Part shown: piece after piece, positions 54,670 through 62,960 of the stretch
How positions within the stretch are numbered: position 1 is the stretch's first letter
Layout of the letters: each line of letters opens with the position of its first letter
Assembly (NCBI GenBank): GCA_035405645.1
Contig: DAONJL010000008.1
Coordinates: 18,359 to 82,358 of the forward strand
From: DAONJL01 sp035405645 [NCBI: bacterium]
GTDB lineage: Bacteria; JAGOBX01; DAONJL01
Length of the DNA: 64,000 nucleotides
Reading direction: 5' to 3'
Translations under genes and position numbers: made by a program
The notes under the pieces: model-generated
Told to the model about the DNA's origin: nothing
What the model saw: the letters and a program-made list of their open reading frames with translations, nothing else
The model's database searches: none

Positions 54670-55605
54670 ATGGAACATAATCACAAAGAACATAAACATA
54701 ATAATGATCACGATCATAAAAATAAATTAAATATCAAATTATTATTAAGCATAATTTTAAATTTAACAATTACAATATCTGAAATTATTGGTGGATTAGT
54801 TTCCAATAGTTTATCTTTATTATCTGATGCAGTTCATAATTTATCTGATACAGTTTCAATAGTGTTGACTTATATTAGTATTAAAATTGGTAGCAAACAA
54901 AAAACCTATAAATATACTTTTGGATTCAAACGAATAGAAATTTTATCTGCTTTGATTAATGCTGCTACATTATGGGTTATTTCTGTATTTTTAATAATTC
55001 ACGCTTATGAAAGATTTATTACACCGCAATCTATTAATAGTAAAATAATGTTTATAATTTCAATAATTGGATTATTAGGAAATCTTTTTTCTGTGCTAAT
55101 GCTTCATAATCATTCACAAGAGAGTATGAATATTAAATCTGCTTATCTCCATTTATTGGCAGATACTTTTTCATCAATTGGAGTTATCTTTGGGTCAGTA
55201 TTGATTTATTTTTATAAAATTTATTGGATTGACCCGCTAATTACTGTTATTATTGTTTTTTATATTTTAAAAGAAAGCTGGGATATTATTAGAGATACTT
55301 TACATATACTACTTCAAGGCGCACCAACTAATATTAATTTGAAGAAGATAGAAGAATTGCTTAAAAAAATTGAAAATGTAGAAAATATACATCATTCACA
55401 TATTTGGTCTTTATCTGAGAAAGAAATTTTTTTTGAATCACATATAAATATTAAAGATATGCCTGTAAGTAATACAGCCGAATTAACCAGGCAAATTAAA
55501 AAATTATTATATGATAATTTTGGAATTACTCATATAACTTTACAATATGAAGTCAATGGTTGTCCTGATTATGACATTATAAACAATAAGGAATTTACTA
55601 TATGA
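54670..55605 (+). CDS. Cation diffusion facilitator (CDF) family metal efflux transporter
   Basis: The protein has 311 residues from ATG 54670; AGGTG upstream is the ribosome site (a GTG at 54661 lies inside it). A His-rich N-terminus (EHNHKEHKHNNDHDHK) binds metal. Six helices follow, with the CDF motifs LLSDAVHNLSDTVS (HxxxD site) and HLLADTFSSIGV. The cytosolic C-terminal domain has HHSHIWSLSEKEIFFESHI. The type exports Zn2+, Cd2+ or Co2+. It is the first gene of the metal/sulfur cluster; the next gene overlaps its end. Confidence 0.92.
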   Translation: MEHNHKEHKHNNDHDHKNKLNIKLLLSIILNLTITISEIIGGLVSNSLSLLSDAVHNLSDTVSIVLTYISIKIGSKQKTYKYTFGFKRIEILSALINAATLWVISVFLIIHAYERFITPQSINSKIMFIISIIGLLGNLFSVLMLHNHSQESMNIKSAYLHLLADTFSSIGVIFGSVLIYFYKIYWIDPLITVIIVFYILKESWDIIRDTLHILLQGAPTNINLKKIEELLKKIENVENIHHSHIWSLSEKEIFFESHINIKDMPVSNTAELTRQIKKLLYDNFGITHITLQYEVNGCPDYDIINNKEFTI

Positions 55606-56072
55606 AAATACTATTTATAATAACACTATTTTCTTTTGTTTTATCATTTGCATTAGATAAAAATAAAACAATATATGGATTAAAAAAAGGATTGAAAATG
55701 TTTATTAATCTTTTACCTGATATGTTGAATATTCTTATTTTTGTCTGCATCTGCCTTTATTTAATACCTGAAAGCTTTATTATCAAAACACTTGGTAAGG
55801 AATCTGGTTTTATGGGTTTTATTATTTCCGCTATTATTGGTTCAATTGCACTTATCCCTGGTTTTATAGCATATCCGCTTGCTGCTATTTTAATAAAAGG
55901 AGGAGTATCATACAAAATAATCGCTGTTTTTATTACAACTTTGATGATGGTAGGCATTATGACATTACCGATTGAAGTTAAATTTTTTGGATTAAGAGTA
56001 AGCATAATTAGAAATGTTCTATGTTTTATTGGTGCTTTGATAATCGGATTTATTATGGGATTTTTTATATGA
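55602..56072 (+). CDS. Half-length permease of the ArsP/YraQ (DUF318-like) type, first half
   Basis: This 156-residue membrane protein has about four helices. IGSIALIPGFIAYPLAAILI and GIMTLPIEVKFFG resemble one half of the ArsP/YraQ permease family, whose full-length members have about eight helices. The following gene supplies a second half, so the two probably form one transporter as a split pair. The start overlaps the CDF stop by four bases. Confidence 0.75.
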   Translation: MKILFIITLFSFVLSFALDKNKTIYGLKKGLKMFINLLPDMLNILIFVCICLYLIPESFIIKTLGKESGFMGFIISAIIGSIALIPGFIAYPLAAILIKGGVSYKIIAVFITTLMMVGIMTLPIEVKFFGLRVSIIRNVLCFIGALIIGFIMGFFI

Positions 56073-56581
56073 AAAAATATTTAATCACAATACTATTTGG
56101 AATTTTTATTATTGTTTCTTATATTTTTGATTTATCATCTGGAAAGGCAATATCTTATAATTTTAAAATTTTTACTATTGAAATGATTTCGTTTCTACCA
56201 TTAATGTTTATTTTAATTGGTCTATTTGATGTCTGGTTTCCTAAGGAAAAAATTCAAAAACATATTGATAATACTGCTGGTATTAAAGGAACAATATATA
56301 TTATTCTGTTAGCAATGCTGCAAGCAGGACCTTTATATGGTGCATTCCCGGTTGCATTTATGCTCTGGAAAAAAGGTTGTTCAATAAGAAATATTTTTAT
56401 TTATTTAGGTGCTTTTTCTACGCTTAAAATTCCAATGTTGACTTTTGAAACAGATTTTTTAGGCTTGAAATTTACATTATTACGGACAATTATTTCTTTG
56501 CCTGTATTTATTATTATTGCAATAATAATGGAAAAATATTTAAATAATAAAGAATTTAAAATTAACGAACCAGTAGAGTAA
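56069..56581 (+). CDS. Half-length permease, second half of the split pair
   Basis: This 170-residue membrane protein starts at ATG 56069, which overlaps the previous stop (ATGA); a longer reading from 56021 lies inside that gene. It has about five helices. LLAMLQAGPLYGAFPVAFML and LGAFSTLKIPMLTFETDFLG mirror the motif of the preceding gene. Together they may transport arsenite-type or other metal/organometal ions, but substrates of this family vary. Confidence 0.75.
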   Translation: MKKYLITILFGIFIIVSYIFDLSSGKAISYNFKIFTIEMISFLPLMFILIGLFDVWFPKEKIQKHIDNTAGIKGTIYIILLAMLQAGPLYGAFPVAFMLWKKGCSIRNIFIYLGAFSTLKIPMLTFETDFLGLKFTLLRTIISLPVFIIIAIIMEKYLNNKEFKINEPVE

Positions 56582-56594
56582 CATTTATCGGTGA

Positions 56595-57053
56595 ATGTAT
56601 TTAAACTTTAATAAATTATATGATAAATATGAAAAAAATAAAATTTGTAAAAATGTATTATTTTGTATAATATTTTTAGTTATTCAAATTTGTTGCAATA
56701 CCAATACTTTAATAGGTGATTATAAAATGGTTACTGAATATAAAGATTTATTGACAATGGAAGCAATTGAATTAATAAAAAATGATTCTCCATTAATTTT
56801 AGATGTTCGAACAAAAAAAGAATATGAACAAGGACATATAAAAAATTCAAAATTAATTCCTATTGATGAATTACAGAATCGTATAAATGAAATAGAAAAT
56901 TATAAAGATAAGAAAATATTAGTATATTGCAGGTCAGGCAGACGCAGTAAAATTGCTTTAGAATTATTGAAGAATAAAGGTTTTCGTTATATTTATAATT
57001 TAAAATATGGAATAATAGACTGGAATGAAAAAGGTTTGGAAATTGAAAAATAG
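56595..57053 (+). CDS. Rhodanese-domain exported or lipid-anchored protein
   Basis: The protein has 152 residues. An N-terminal hydrophobic stretch (about 20-33, ending IQICC) is a membrane or lipoprotein signal. A single rhodanese domain follows (about 50-150) with LDVRTKKEYEQGHI and the active-site loop CRSGRRS, whose Cys carries sulfane sulfur. It would transfer sulfur outside the cytoplasm. The stop is TAG. It lies in the metal/sulfur cluster beside a CoA-disulfide reductase, hinting at a sulfur-handling chain. Confidence 0.88.
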   Translation: MYLNFNKLYDKYEKNKICKNVLFCIIFLVIQICCNTNTLIGDYKMVTEYKDLLTMEAIELIKNDSPLILDVRTKKEYEQGHIKNSKLIPIDELQNRINEIENYKDKKILVYCRSGRRSKIALELLKNKGFRYIYNLKYGIIDWNEKGLEIEK

Positions 57054-57085
57054 AAATAATTTTCATAATAATAGAAATTGTATGT

Positions 57086-57283
57086 TTGATTATTAATATT
57101 TGCATTAGTATTGTATTTTTAGACACAATTATTAAGTTTTATAAGGAAATGATTGCTGAATTGAATTTACAAGAAACAGTTATACTGCTTGGTGTGATTA
57201 AAATGATGTTGATAATAATTTTTTGCATAACAATAATAATTAATAATTATGTTTTTTTAAAAAATTATTATATAAATTATTGA
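57086..57283 (+). CDS. Small two-helix membrane protein, start uncertain
   Basis: The 65-residue reading from TTG 57086 has hydrophobic stretches at about 2-14 and 33-60. The frame is open and hydrophobic further upstream (to the TGA at about 57044), so a longer protein from a rare start is possible. GAGGTGG downstream belongs to the next gene. No family is recognised, and it may be a short non-coding stretch. Confidence 0.4.
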   Translation: MIINICISIVFLDTIIKFYKEMIAELNLQETVILLGVIKMMLIIIFCITIIINNYVFLKNYYINY

Positions 57284-57292
57284 GGTGGAATT

Positions 57293-57544
57293 ATGGATTG
57301 TAATTGTTGTTCAAAGATTAAAAATGAAAACATAGAATTTGAATATATCTGTTATTGTAATAAAATTACTAAAACAGAAATTATTGATACAATAAAAAAA
57401 ACAGGAGTTACTAATATTAAACAAATAAAAAGTTATTTACGAAATCCAGTAATTTCAGATTGTGTGAATCAACATCCTTTGAAAAGATGTTGTGATCCTG
57501 AATTTAAAAAAGTTATTGAGGAGGTTGCAAATATAAATGAGTAA
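57293..57544 (+). CDS. CopZ-like/BFD-like [2Fe-2S] or zinc-cysteine protein
   Basis: This 83-residue protein has cysteines at CNCCS (3-6) and YICYCNKITK near 20, then a helical region and a CVNQH/RCC pair near 58 and 66. Spaced C-x-C ... C ... CC patterns are like BFD-type [2Fe-2S] and the N-terminal domain of archaeal-type CopZ copper chaperones. GAGGTGG precedes ATG 57293. It overlaps the reductase gene by eight bases, so the redox enzyme may act on it. Confidence 0.7.
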   Translation: MDCNCCSKIKNENIEFEYICYCNKITKTEIIDTIKKTGVTNIKQIKSYLRNPVISDCVNQHPLKRCCDPEFKKVIEEVANINE

Positions 57545-58883
57545 AATAGTTATTATTGGTGGCAGTGATGTTGGTATAATTGCTGGTTTAAGAATACGCG
57601 AACTTGATAAGAATTCTGATGTTACGATTGTTTCTAACAATAATTTTCCAAATTTCAGTATCTGCGGTATACCATTCTTTATTGGCGGAGAAGTTAAACA
57701 TTACAAAGATTTAGCGCACCGCACGGCTGCTGAAATATGTTCTACTGGTTTAAAATTAATGCTTAATTCAACTGCACAAGAGATTGATAAAGCCAATAAA
57801 AAAGTTAGAGTAATAGATGAAAACAAAAATATTGTAAATTTAGATTATGATAAATTAGTTATAGCCACAGGCGGTAAATCAATTAAACCTGAAATAGAAG
57901 GTATAGATTTGCCAGATGTATTTTTTTTAAGATGGATAGACGAAGCAATAAGAATTGACGAACATTTAAAAAAGAAACAACCGAATTCTGTTGTAGTCAT
58001 TGGTGGTGGATATATTGGTTTAGAAATGACAGAAGCATTTATCCGTCGAGGATTAAAAGTAACATTAATAGAATTTGCAGAGAGAATATTAACAACAGTT
58101 GACAGTGAATTCAGTGAAATTGTAAAAAATAAACTTGAAGAAAAAGGTGCAAAAATTTTTACAGGAAAACAGGTGAAAGCAATAAAAAAAGATAATGGAC
58201 AATTAAAAGTAATTGCTGAGCCTGATTTAAGTATAACTGGTGATATGGTTTTAGTAGCTGTTGGTGCAATACCTGAAACTACGCTTGCAAAATCAATTGG
58301 TATTGAAACTGGTATTAAAAACGCAATAAAAGTAAATACTAAATTGGAAACAAATATTCCTGATATTTATGCTGGTGGTGATTGCGTTGAATCATTTAAT
58401 GCAATAACTAAAAAACCAGTATATATTGCATTAGGAACAACTGCACATAAGCATGGAAGAATTATAGCAGAAAATATTTGTGGTATGAATTTAGAATATC
58501 CTGGCACACTCGGCACTCAATCTATAAAATTATTTGATTTGGTTGTTGCAAGAACTGGTTTAAATGATGCAGAGGCAATAGCAGCAGGTTTTCAACCTCA
58601 GACAATTTCATTTGAAACCTGGGACCATAAAGTTTATTATCCACCTGCATATAAAACTAAAATTCGTTTTACTGCTGATAAAATAACTAAAAGAATATTA
58701 GGCTGCCAGATTCTTGGTAATATAAATGCTGAAATTTCAAAACGAATTGATATAATTGCTGTTGCTATTTTTAAAGAAGTTACTGTTCCAGAATTTATTC
58801 AAATGGATTTGAGTTATACGCCACCGTTAAGTTCGCCCTGGGATCCTGTTCAAATGGCTGCACAAGAATGGCTTAAATTATAA
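57537..58883 (+). CDS. FAD-dependent CoA-disulfide reductase-type oxidoreductase
   Basis: This 448-residue flavoenzyme is of the CoADR/NADH-oxidase family. The FAD motif IVIIGGSDVGIIAGLRI is at 4-20 (GGSDVG in place of GGxAAG), and NFSICGIPFFIGG near 38-50 contains the single active-site Cys. The NAD(P)H motif VVVIGGGYIGLEM is near 150, and a C-terminal dimerisation domain follows. It reduces CoA disulfide, persulfides or O2. A rhodanese sits three genes upstream, which makes sulfur or metal reduction plausible. It overlaps the CopZ-like stop. Confidence 0.9.
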   Translation: MSKIVIIGGSDVGIIAGLRIRELDKNSDVTIVSNNNFPNFSICGIPFFIGGEVKHYKDLAHRTAAEICSTGLKLMLNSTAQEIDKANKKVRVIDENKNIVNLDYDKLVIATGGKSIKPEIEGIDLPDVFFLRWIDEAIRIDEHLKKKQPNSVVVIGGGYIGLEMTEAFIRRGLKVTLIEFAERILTTVDSEFSEIVKNKLEEKGAKIFTGKQVKAIKKDNGQLKVIAEPDLSITGDMVLVAVGAIPETTLAKSIGIETGIKNAIKVNTKLETNIPDIYAGGDCVESFNAITKKPVYIALGTTAHKHGRIIAENICGMNLEYPGTLGTQSIKLFDLVVARTGLNDAEAIAAGFQPQTISFETWDHKVYYPPAYKTKIRFTADKITKRILGCQILGNINAEISKRIDIIAVAIFKEVTVPEFIQMDLSYTPPLSSPWDPVQMAAQEWLKL

Positions 58884-58973
58884 ATACTAAAAATAATAGT
58901 GCTGCAATTTTATATATATTAAATTTATTATTAAATTATTCCTTTAAGTGAGAAGATAAATAGATTAATAGTT

Positions 58974-60959
58974 TTATTTGTTTTCTAAAAAATACTTATC
59001 TATTATCCAGATAATTGACAAAAGTGTTAGAATAATTATTATCACAAAAATATTGTCTTTAAAATTTATAATTCGTTTAACATTGGTTTTTATTTTATTT
59101 GCACTAATTAATTCATTAACTTTTTCTGAATTTATATTTATTATTTTACCGTTTGTGGAATTTGCTAATGTTTCCAGAACGCCATAATTTACATTATTTT
59201 GATTTAATTCTTTTAAATTTTTAATTATACAAAAAATTTTTTCTAATTGTTGATTTTGACTCTTTATTAATATTTTATATAATCCATATTCATTTAATTC
59301 ATAATTAATAAATTGCTCTTTTTCTACTAATTTTATTTTTTCTGATTTTATCAGATTATTTTCTTTATATAATTCAATTAAGACATTATTTATTTCATTA
59401 GAATTTTTTATAATTTTGAAAGAAATAAAATCATCAATAAAAAAATTATCTTTTGGTAAAAATATCAGAAACTCACTCAATTGTTGTTTTTTATTTTCAA
59501 TAAGAAATTTTGTAATATTTTTATAAAATTCTTGAATAAAGAAATGAGCATTAAGTGGAATAAGATTAAGTTGCCATTTATAAAAACCAGCACCTGATAT
59601 AATACATATATTATTAATAGGATTTATAGCAATAAGAGAAAAATCAGTATTTTCAACATTAATTAAATTTAAAAAATCATCTGATAATTTTATTTTTAAA
59701 TATGTTTCAACAGGCGGTAAGGAAATATTTTCATTAAGATAAGGAACAATATCATTTAACTTTTTTGAATTATCAAAATTTAATTTTGTTTTTATTTCAC
59801 CTGTACTAAATATATTATTTATTTCTTTAAAATTCTGATTTAGTTCTAATTTTTTTATAAGTTCATAATCAAATATATTGTTTATAAATAAAATAAATGG
59901 TTTTTGTTTTAATTCATTTTTTAATATTGATATTTCTTCATCTAAAAAATTATTTATTTTTAAATTATATAAAATTATTAATTCAGAATTTTTTAAATTA
60001 TTTTTATTCAATTTCTCATTATTAAATTTTTGACATTCAACTATTGAATAATTTTTTATATTTGCCAGAGCATATTTAAAAAATTTATAATCATAATAAG
60101 GATAATTCATAATAATATATATATTTTTTTGTTCACTTATTACTTCATTTATAAATTCGTAAGAATTATTATATTGATTAGAATCAGACAAATCAGCAAT
60201 ATGAATTTTATAATGATTTTTCGCTGTAATTAATGGAACAAAATTAAATAAATAATTATTATTTAATCTTTTTAATTGTTCCTGACTTAAATTTACTGAT
60301 TTAATCAAAATATTATTTTCAAATAAATCTAATTTAATATTTGCAGGATAAAAATTTCCCTGAAATTTCAGATTTATAAAATTTTCTGTATCTGCTATAA
60401 AATAATCATTTGTCTGGATTTCATTTATTCCAAAATCTCTTATCCTGTTATTATCTTCATCAATTAAAATAATAATTTTTTTGTTATACTCAATAAATTT
60501 GTTTCTGACTTCATTTATGGCATTTACTGTAAAATTACCATCAGAATAAAACAAAATATTTTCAAAATATTGTGGCTCTTCATAATTAAAAATTTTATTT
60601 AGCATTAATATATCGGTTCCAGAGAAAATTTTTTTTTGACTTAATAATGAATTGCCAAAGTAATATTTTATTATTTGAGGATGTTCTAATTTTAACTGTT
60701 TTTTAAATAGCATACTTTCTGATGTATCAATAATAAATGGAACTTTTGATGAATAATATTTATCATAAGAAATAATTATTCTAAAATTCAAGAAAAGTAA
60801 ATATAGAATAATACAAATTATAAATAATAAAATTGATTGAAATGAAAAAATTTTTTTCTTAATAATTCTTTTAATAAAAAATTGCAGTAAAAAAATAAAA
60901 AGAAAAAAAATAATAATAGTAATTTCTAAATTTATAATTTTATCAAATTGAAAATTCAT
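58974..60959 (-). CDS. Membrane vWA-like protein with large C-terminal domains
   Basis: This 661-residue protein has two N-terminal helices (about 12-30 and 38-58), a vWA-like domain with the metal site FIIDTSESM near 77, several beta-rich and helical domains with Leu/Asn/Lys-rich sequence, and a final helix at about 638-655. The layout recalls the BatA/vWA-type membrane proteins that work with MoxR ATPases. A MoxR/DUF58 pair is encoded 47 kb away but not adjacent. It starts three bases after ctpA stops. No precise family is recognised. Confidence 0.65.
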   Translation of the reverse strand: MNFQFDKIINLEITIIIFFLFIFLLQFFIKRIIKKKIFSFQSILLFIICIILYLLFLNFRIIISYDKYYSSKVPFIIDTSESMLFKKQLKLEHPQIIKYYFGNSLLSQKKIFSGTDILMLNKIFNYEEPQYFENILFYSDGNFTVNAINEVRNKFIEYNKKIIILIDEDNNRIRDFGINEIQTNDYFIADTENFINLKFQGNFYPANIKLDLFENNILIKSVNLSQEQLKRLNNNYLFNFVPLITAKNHYKIHIADLSDSNQYNNSYEFINEVISEQKNIYIIMNYPYYDYKFFKYALANIKNYSIVECQKFNNEKLNKNNLKNSELIILYNLKINNFLDEEISILKNELKQKPFILFINNIFDYELIKKLELNQNFKEINNIFSTGEIKTKLNFDNSKKLNDIVPYLNENISLPPVETYLKIKLSDDFLNLINVENTDFSLIAINPINNICIISGAGFYKWQLNLIPLNAHFFIQEFYKNITKFLIENKKQQLSEFLIFLPKDNFFIDDFISFKIIKNSNEINNVLIELYKENNLIKSEKIKLVEKEQFINYELNEYGLYKILIKSQNQQLEKIFCIIKNLKELNQNNVNYGVLETLANSTNGKIININSEKVNELISANKIKTNVKRIINFKDNIFVIIIILTLLSIIWIIDKYFLENK

Positions 60960-60962
60960 TTT

Positions 60963-62333
60963 TTAGTTTATCAATTTTAACATAACCCTTAAATAATTTA
61001 ATGCAAATTTTAATTGTGTATCATATTCTTCAACTACTAACTTTTCAATCGATTTTTTTTCTTGATTTACTAATTCTTCTGTTTTTGAATCACTATCTAT
61101 TTTTTCTGTATCATTATTATCATCATTTAATTTTATTTCATCAATTATTTCGCCTTTTTCATTATCATTATTTTGTTCTTCTTCTTCTTTCTTCTGCTGC
61201 TTCTCTTCTTTTTCCTTTTTTTCTTTTAATATTTTTGATATTTCTTCATTTGATGGTAAAGAAACAATAATATGTGGTTCAAGACCAATATTATGTATGC
61301 ATTGTCCAGATGGAGTAAAATATTTTGCAACAGTTAATCTTAAACCAGAATTATCAAGCATATTAAAAACCTGCTGAACAGAACCTTTACCAAATGTTTT
61401 TTCACCAATTAAAATTGCACGGTTCCAATCCTTTAATGCACCAGCGACAATTTCTGACGCACTTGCCGAACCATTATCAATTAGTAAAATAATCGGTTTG
61501 GTAAATTTTATTTTTGTATCAAGTGAATAATATTCTTCAATTATTTTATCACCCCGACCTTTTGTGTAAACTACCAATTTTTTTTCATTAGTAAAATAAC
61601 TCGCAACTTCAACGGCTGATTGTAAAAAACCACCAGGATTATGTCTTAAATCAAAAATTAATGCTTTTATATCCTCTTCTTCAAATCTTTTTAATGCTTC
61701 TTCTGTTTCTAATGCAATATTTTTTGTAAATGAAACTAATCGCAAATAGCCAATTTTATCTTCTGTTATTCGATATCTTGACATTTTTATTTTTATTATA
61801 TCACGAGTTAATGTATAATCTTTTATTATTTTTTTGTTGCCTTCCATTCTTTCGATTGTTAATGTTACTTCTGTTCCTTTTGCCCCACGAATTTTTTTTG
61901 ATGCATCTTCGACTGTCATATCTTTTGTTGATTCACCATCAATTTTTAAAATTTTGTCTTTTGCTTTTAAACCTGCTTTTTTTGCTGGTGTTTCATCAAG
62001 TGGTGCAATAATTGTTAGTACTCCATTTTCTAAACTTATTTGAATTCCAACACCACCAAATTCTGGATTTAGATTTTCCATCATTTTTTGATGGGCTTGT
62101 GGGGGCATATAATATGAGTATGGATCATTTAATTCTTTTAATAATCCAGATATTGCACTTCTTATTATTTTTGTGTGGTCAACTTCTTCTACATAATTTT
62201 TTATCGTTGTTGTTAATGCTTTTTCTAATATTTTAATGTCTTGCACTAATGTGTTTTTTGGCTCTTCCTCTGAAAATGCAGTAAAGCAAATCAAAAGAAA
62301 TAAAATAATAATATTTAGATTTTTATTAAGCAT
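60963..62333 (-). CDS. ctpA: S41-family C-terminal processing peptidase
   Basis: This 456-residue exported protease starts at ATG 62333 (AAGGTG upstream; GTG 62342 lies inside that site). It has a signal peptide, a PDZ domain (about 90-175, GGVGIQISLENGVL), and a peptidase domain with NGSASASEIVAGAL near 290 containing the catalytic Ser and a Lys in GEKTFGKGSVQQ near 316. A Lys/Glu/Asp-rich disordered segment and a helical tail follow. Such peptidases trim periplasmic proteins at the C-terminus. It precedes the vWA gene. Confidence 0.92.
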   Translation of the reverse strand: MLNKNLNIIILFLLICFTAFSEEEPKNTLVQDIKILEKALTTTIKNYVEEVDHTKIIRSAISGLLKELNDPYSYYMPPQAHQKMMENLNPEFGGVGIQISLENGVLTIIAPLDETPAKKAGLKAKDKILKIDGESTKDMTVEDASKKIRGAKGTEVTLTIERMEGNKKIIKDYTLTRDIIKIKMSRYRITEDKIGYLRLVSFTKNIALETEEALKRFEEEDIKALIFDLRHNPGGFLQSAVEVASYFTNEKKLVVYTKGRGDKIIEEYYSLDTKIKFTKPIILLIDNGSASASEIVAGALKDWNRAILIGEKTFGKGSVQQVFNMLDNSGLRLTVAKYFTPSGQCIHNIGLEPHIIVSLPSNEEISKILKEKKEKEEKQQKKEEEEQNNDNEKGEIIDEIKLNDDNNDTEKIDSDSKTEELVNQEKKSIEKLVVEEYDTQLKFALNYLRVMLKLIN

Positions 62334-62367
62334 AATTATCACCTTATTTTAAAAATATAAGATTGAA

Positions 62368-62396
62368 TTTATAAATCATAAAAAATTTTTTGTAAA
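62368..62396 (-). promoter_or_regulatory. Predicted promoter of ctpA
   Basis: Minus-strand TTTACA (62396-62391), 17-base spacer, TATAAA (62373-62368), with an AAGGTG ribosome site before ATG 62333. Confidence 0.5.
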
Positions 62397-62476
62397 GATA
62401 AAATTGATAATCCCAATTAAATTAAAATTTTATACATATTTTTTTAACAATAAAAACTACAATTTTAAAAAAATTC

Positions 62477-62511
62477 TTGACAAAAAAATAAATTATTGGT
62501 AAAATTACCAA
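62477..62511 (+). promoter_or_regulatory. Promoter with overlapping palindromic operator of arsR-permease
   Basis: TTGACA (62477-62482), 17-base spacer, TAAAAT (62500-62505, five of six matches). The palindrome TTGGTAAAATTACCAA at 62496-62511 covers the -10 box exactly, a typical site for autorepression by the adjacent ArsR protein. Flanking TTATTGG and CCAATAA give a second, wider symmetry. Confidence 0.65.
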
Positions 62512-62541
62512 CAAACCAATAAGTGAGAAAGGAATTTTTTT

Positions 62542-62862
62542 ATGAATAAATTTGATGCTGTTGAATTAAGATCTAAAATTATTAAGGCTATTGCTCATCC
62601 TGTCAGACTTATGATTATCGAAGAATTAAATAAAGGTGATAAACTATTTTCACAATTATTTAATCTTTTTGATTTTGATAAATCTACTATTTCTAAACAT
62701 TTGCTAATCTTAAAAAATGCTGGTATTGTTTCATCTAAGAAAAAAGGTCTTGATATGATTTATAAACTTGAAACTAAATGTATTATAAAATTTTTGAATT
62801 GTATAGACCGAGTTATCAGTCATTCAATAAAAAAAACTGTTAAATGTATGATGTGCAAATAA
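62542..62862 (+). CDS. ArsR-family metalloregulator
   Basis: This 106-residue winged-helix repressor has AIAHPVRLMIIEELN near 17-31 and the recognition helix DKSTISKHLLILKNAGIV. The C-terminus has cysteines at KCIIKFLNC and a final KCMMCK, possible metal or arsenite ligands. The alpha-5 Zn site of the other ArsR in this window is absent. It is followed by an ArsP-like permease and has its own operator at 62496-62511. Confidence 0.9.
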   Translation: MNKFDAVELRSKIIKAIAHPVRLMIIEELNKGDKLFSQLFNLFDFDKSTISKHLLILKNAGIVSSKKKGLDMIYKLETKCIIKFLNCIDRVISHSIKKTVKCMMCK

Positions 62863-62960
62863 TTATATGAAAAAAAGAATTTGTTATTGTTGGTGGGCAG
62901 GTTCATAATTTTCTAACAATTTTTTTATATTTAATTCTTAAATTAAGGAGGAAATAATAA

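Noticed and set aside
53842-58883. Genomic island integrated at tRNA-Gly
   Set aside because: The cluster lies on the 5' side of the tRNA, and no integrase or duplicated tRNA 3' end is visible. Only the transposase relic supports mobility.
62863-62960. Thirteen-codon frame after arsR ending in WWAGS
   Set aside because: Too short and without supporting signals; the gap otherwise only holds the permease ribosome site.
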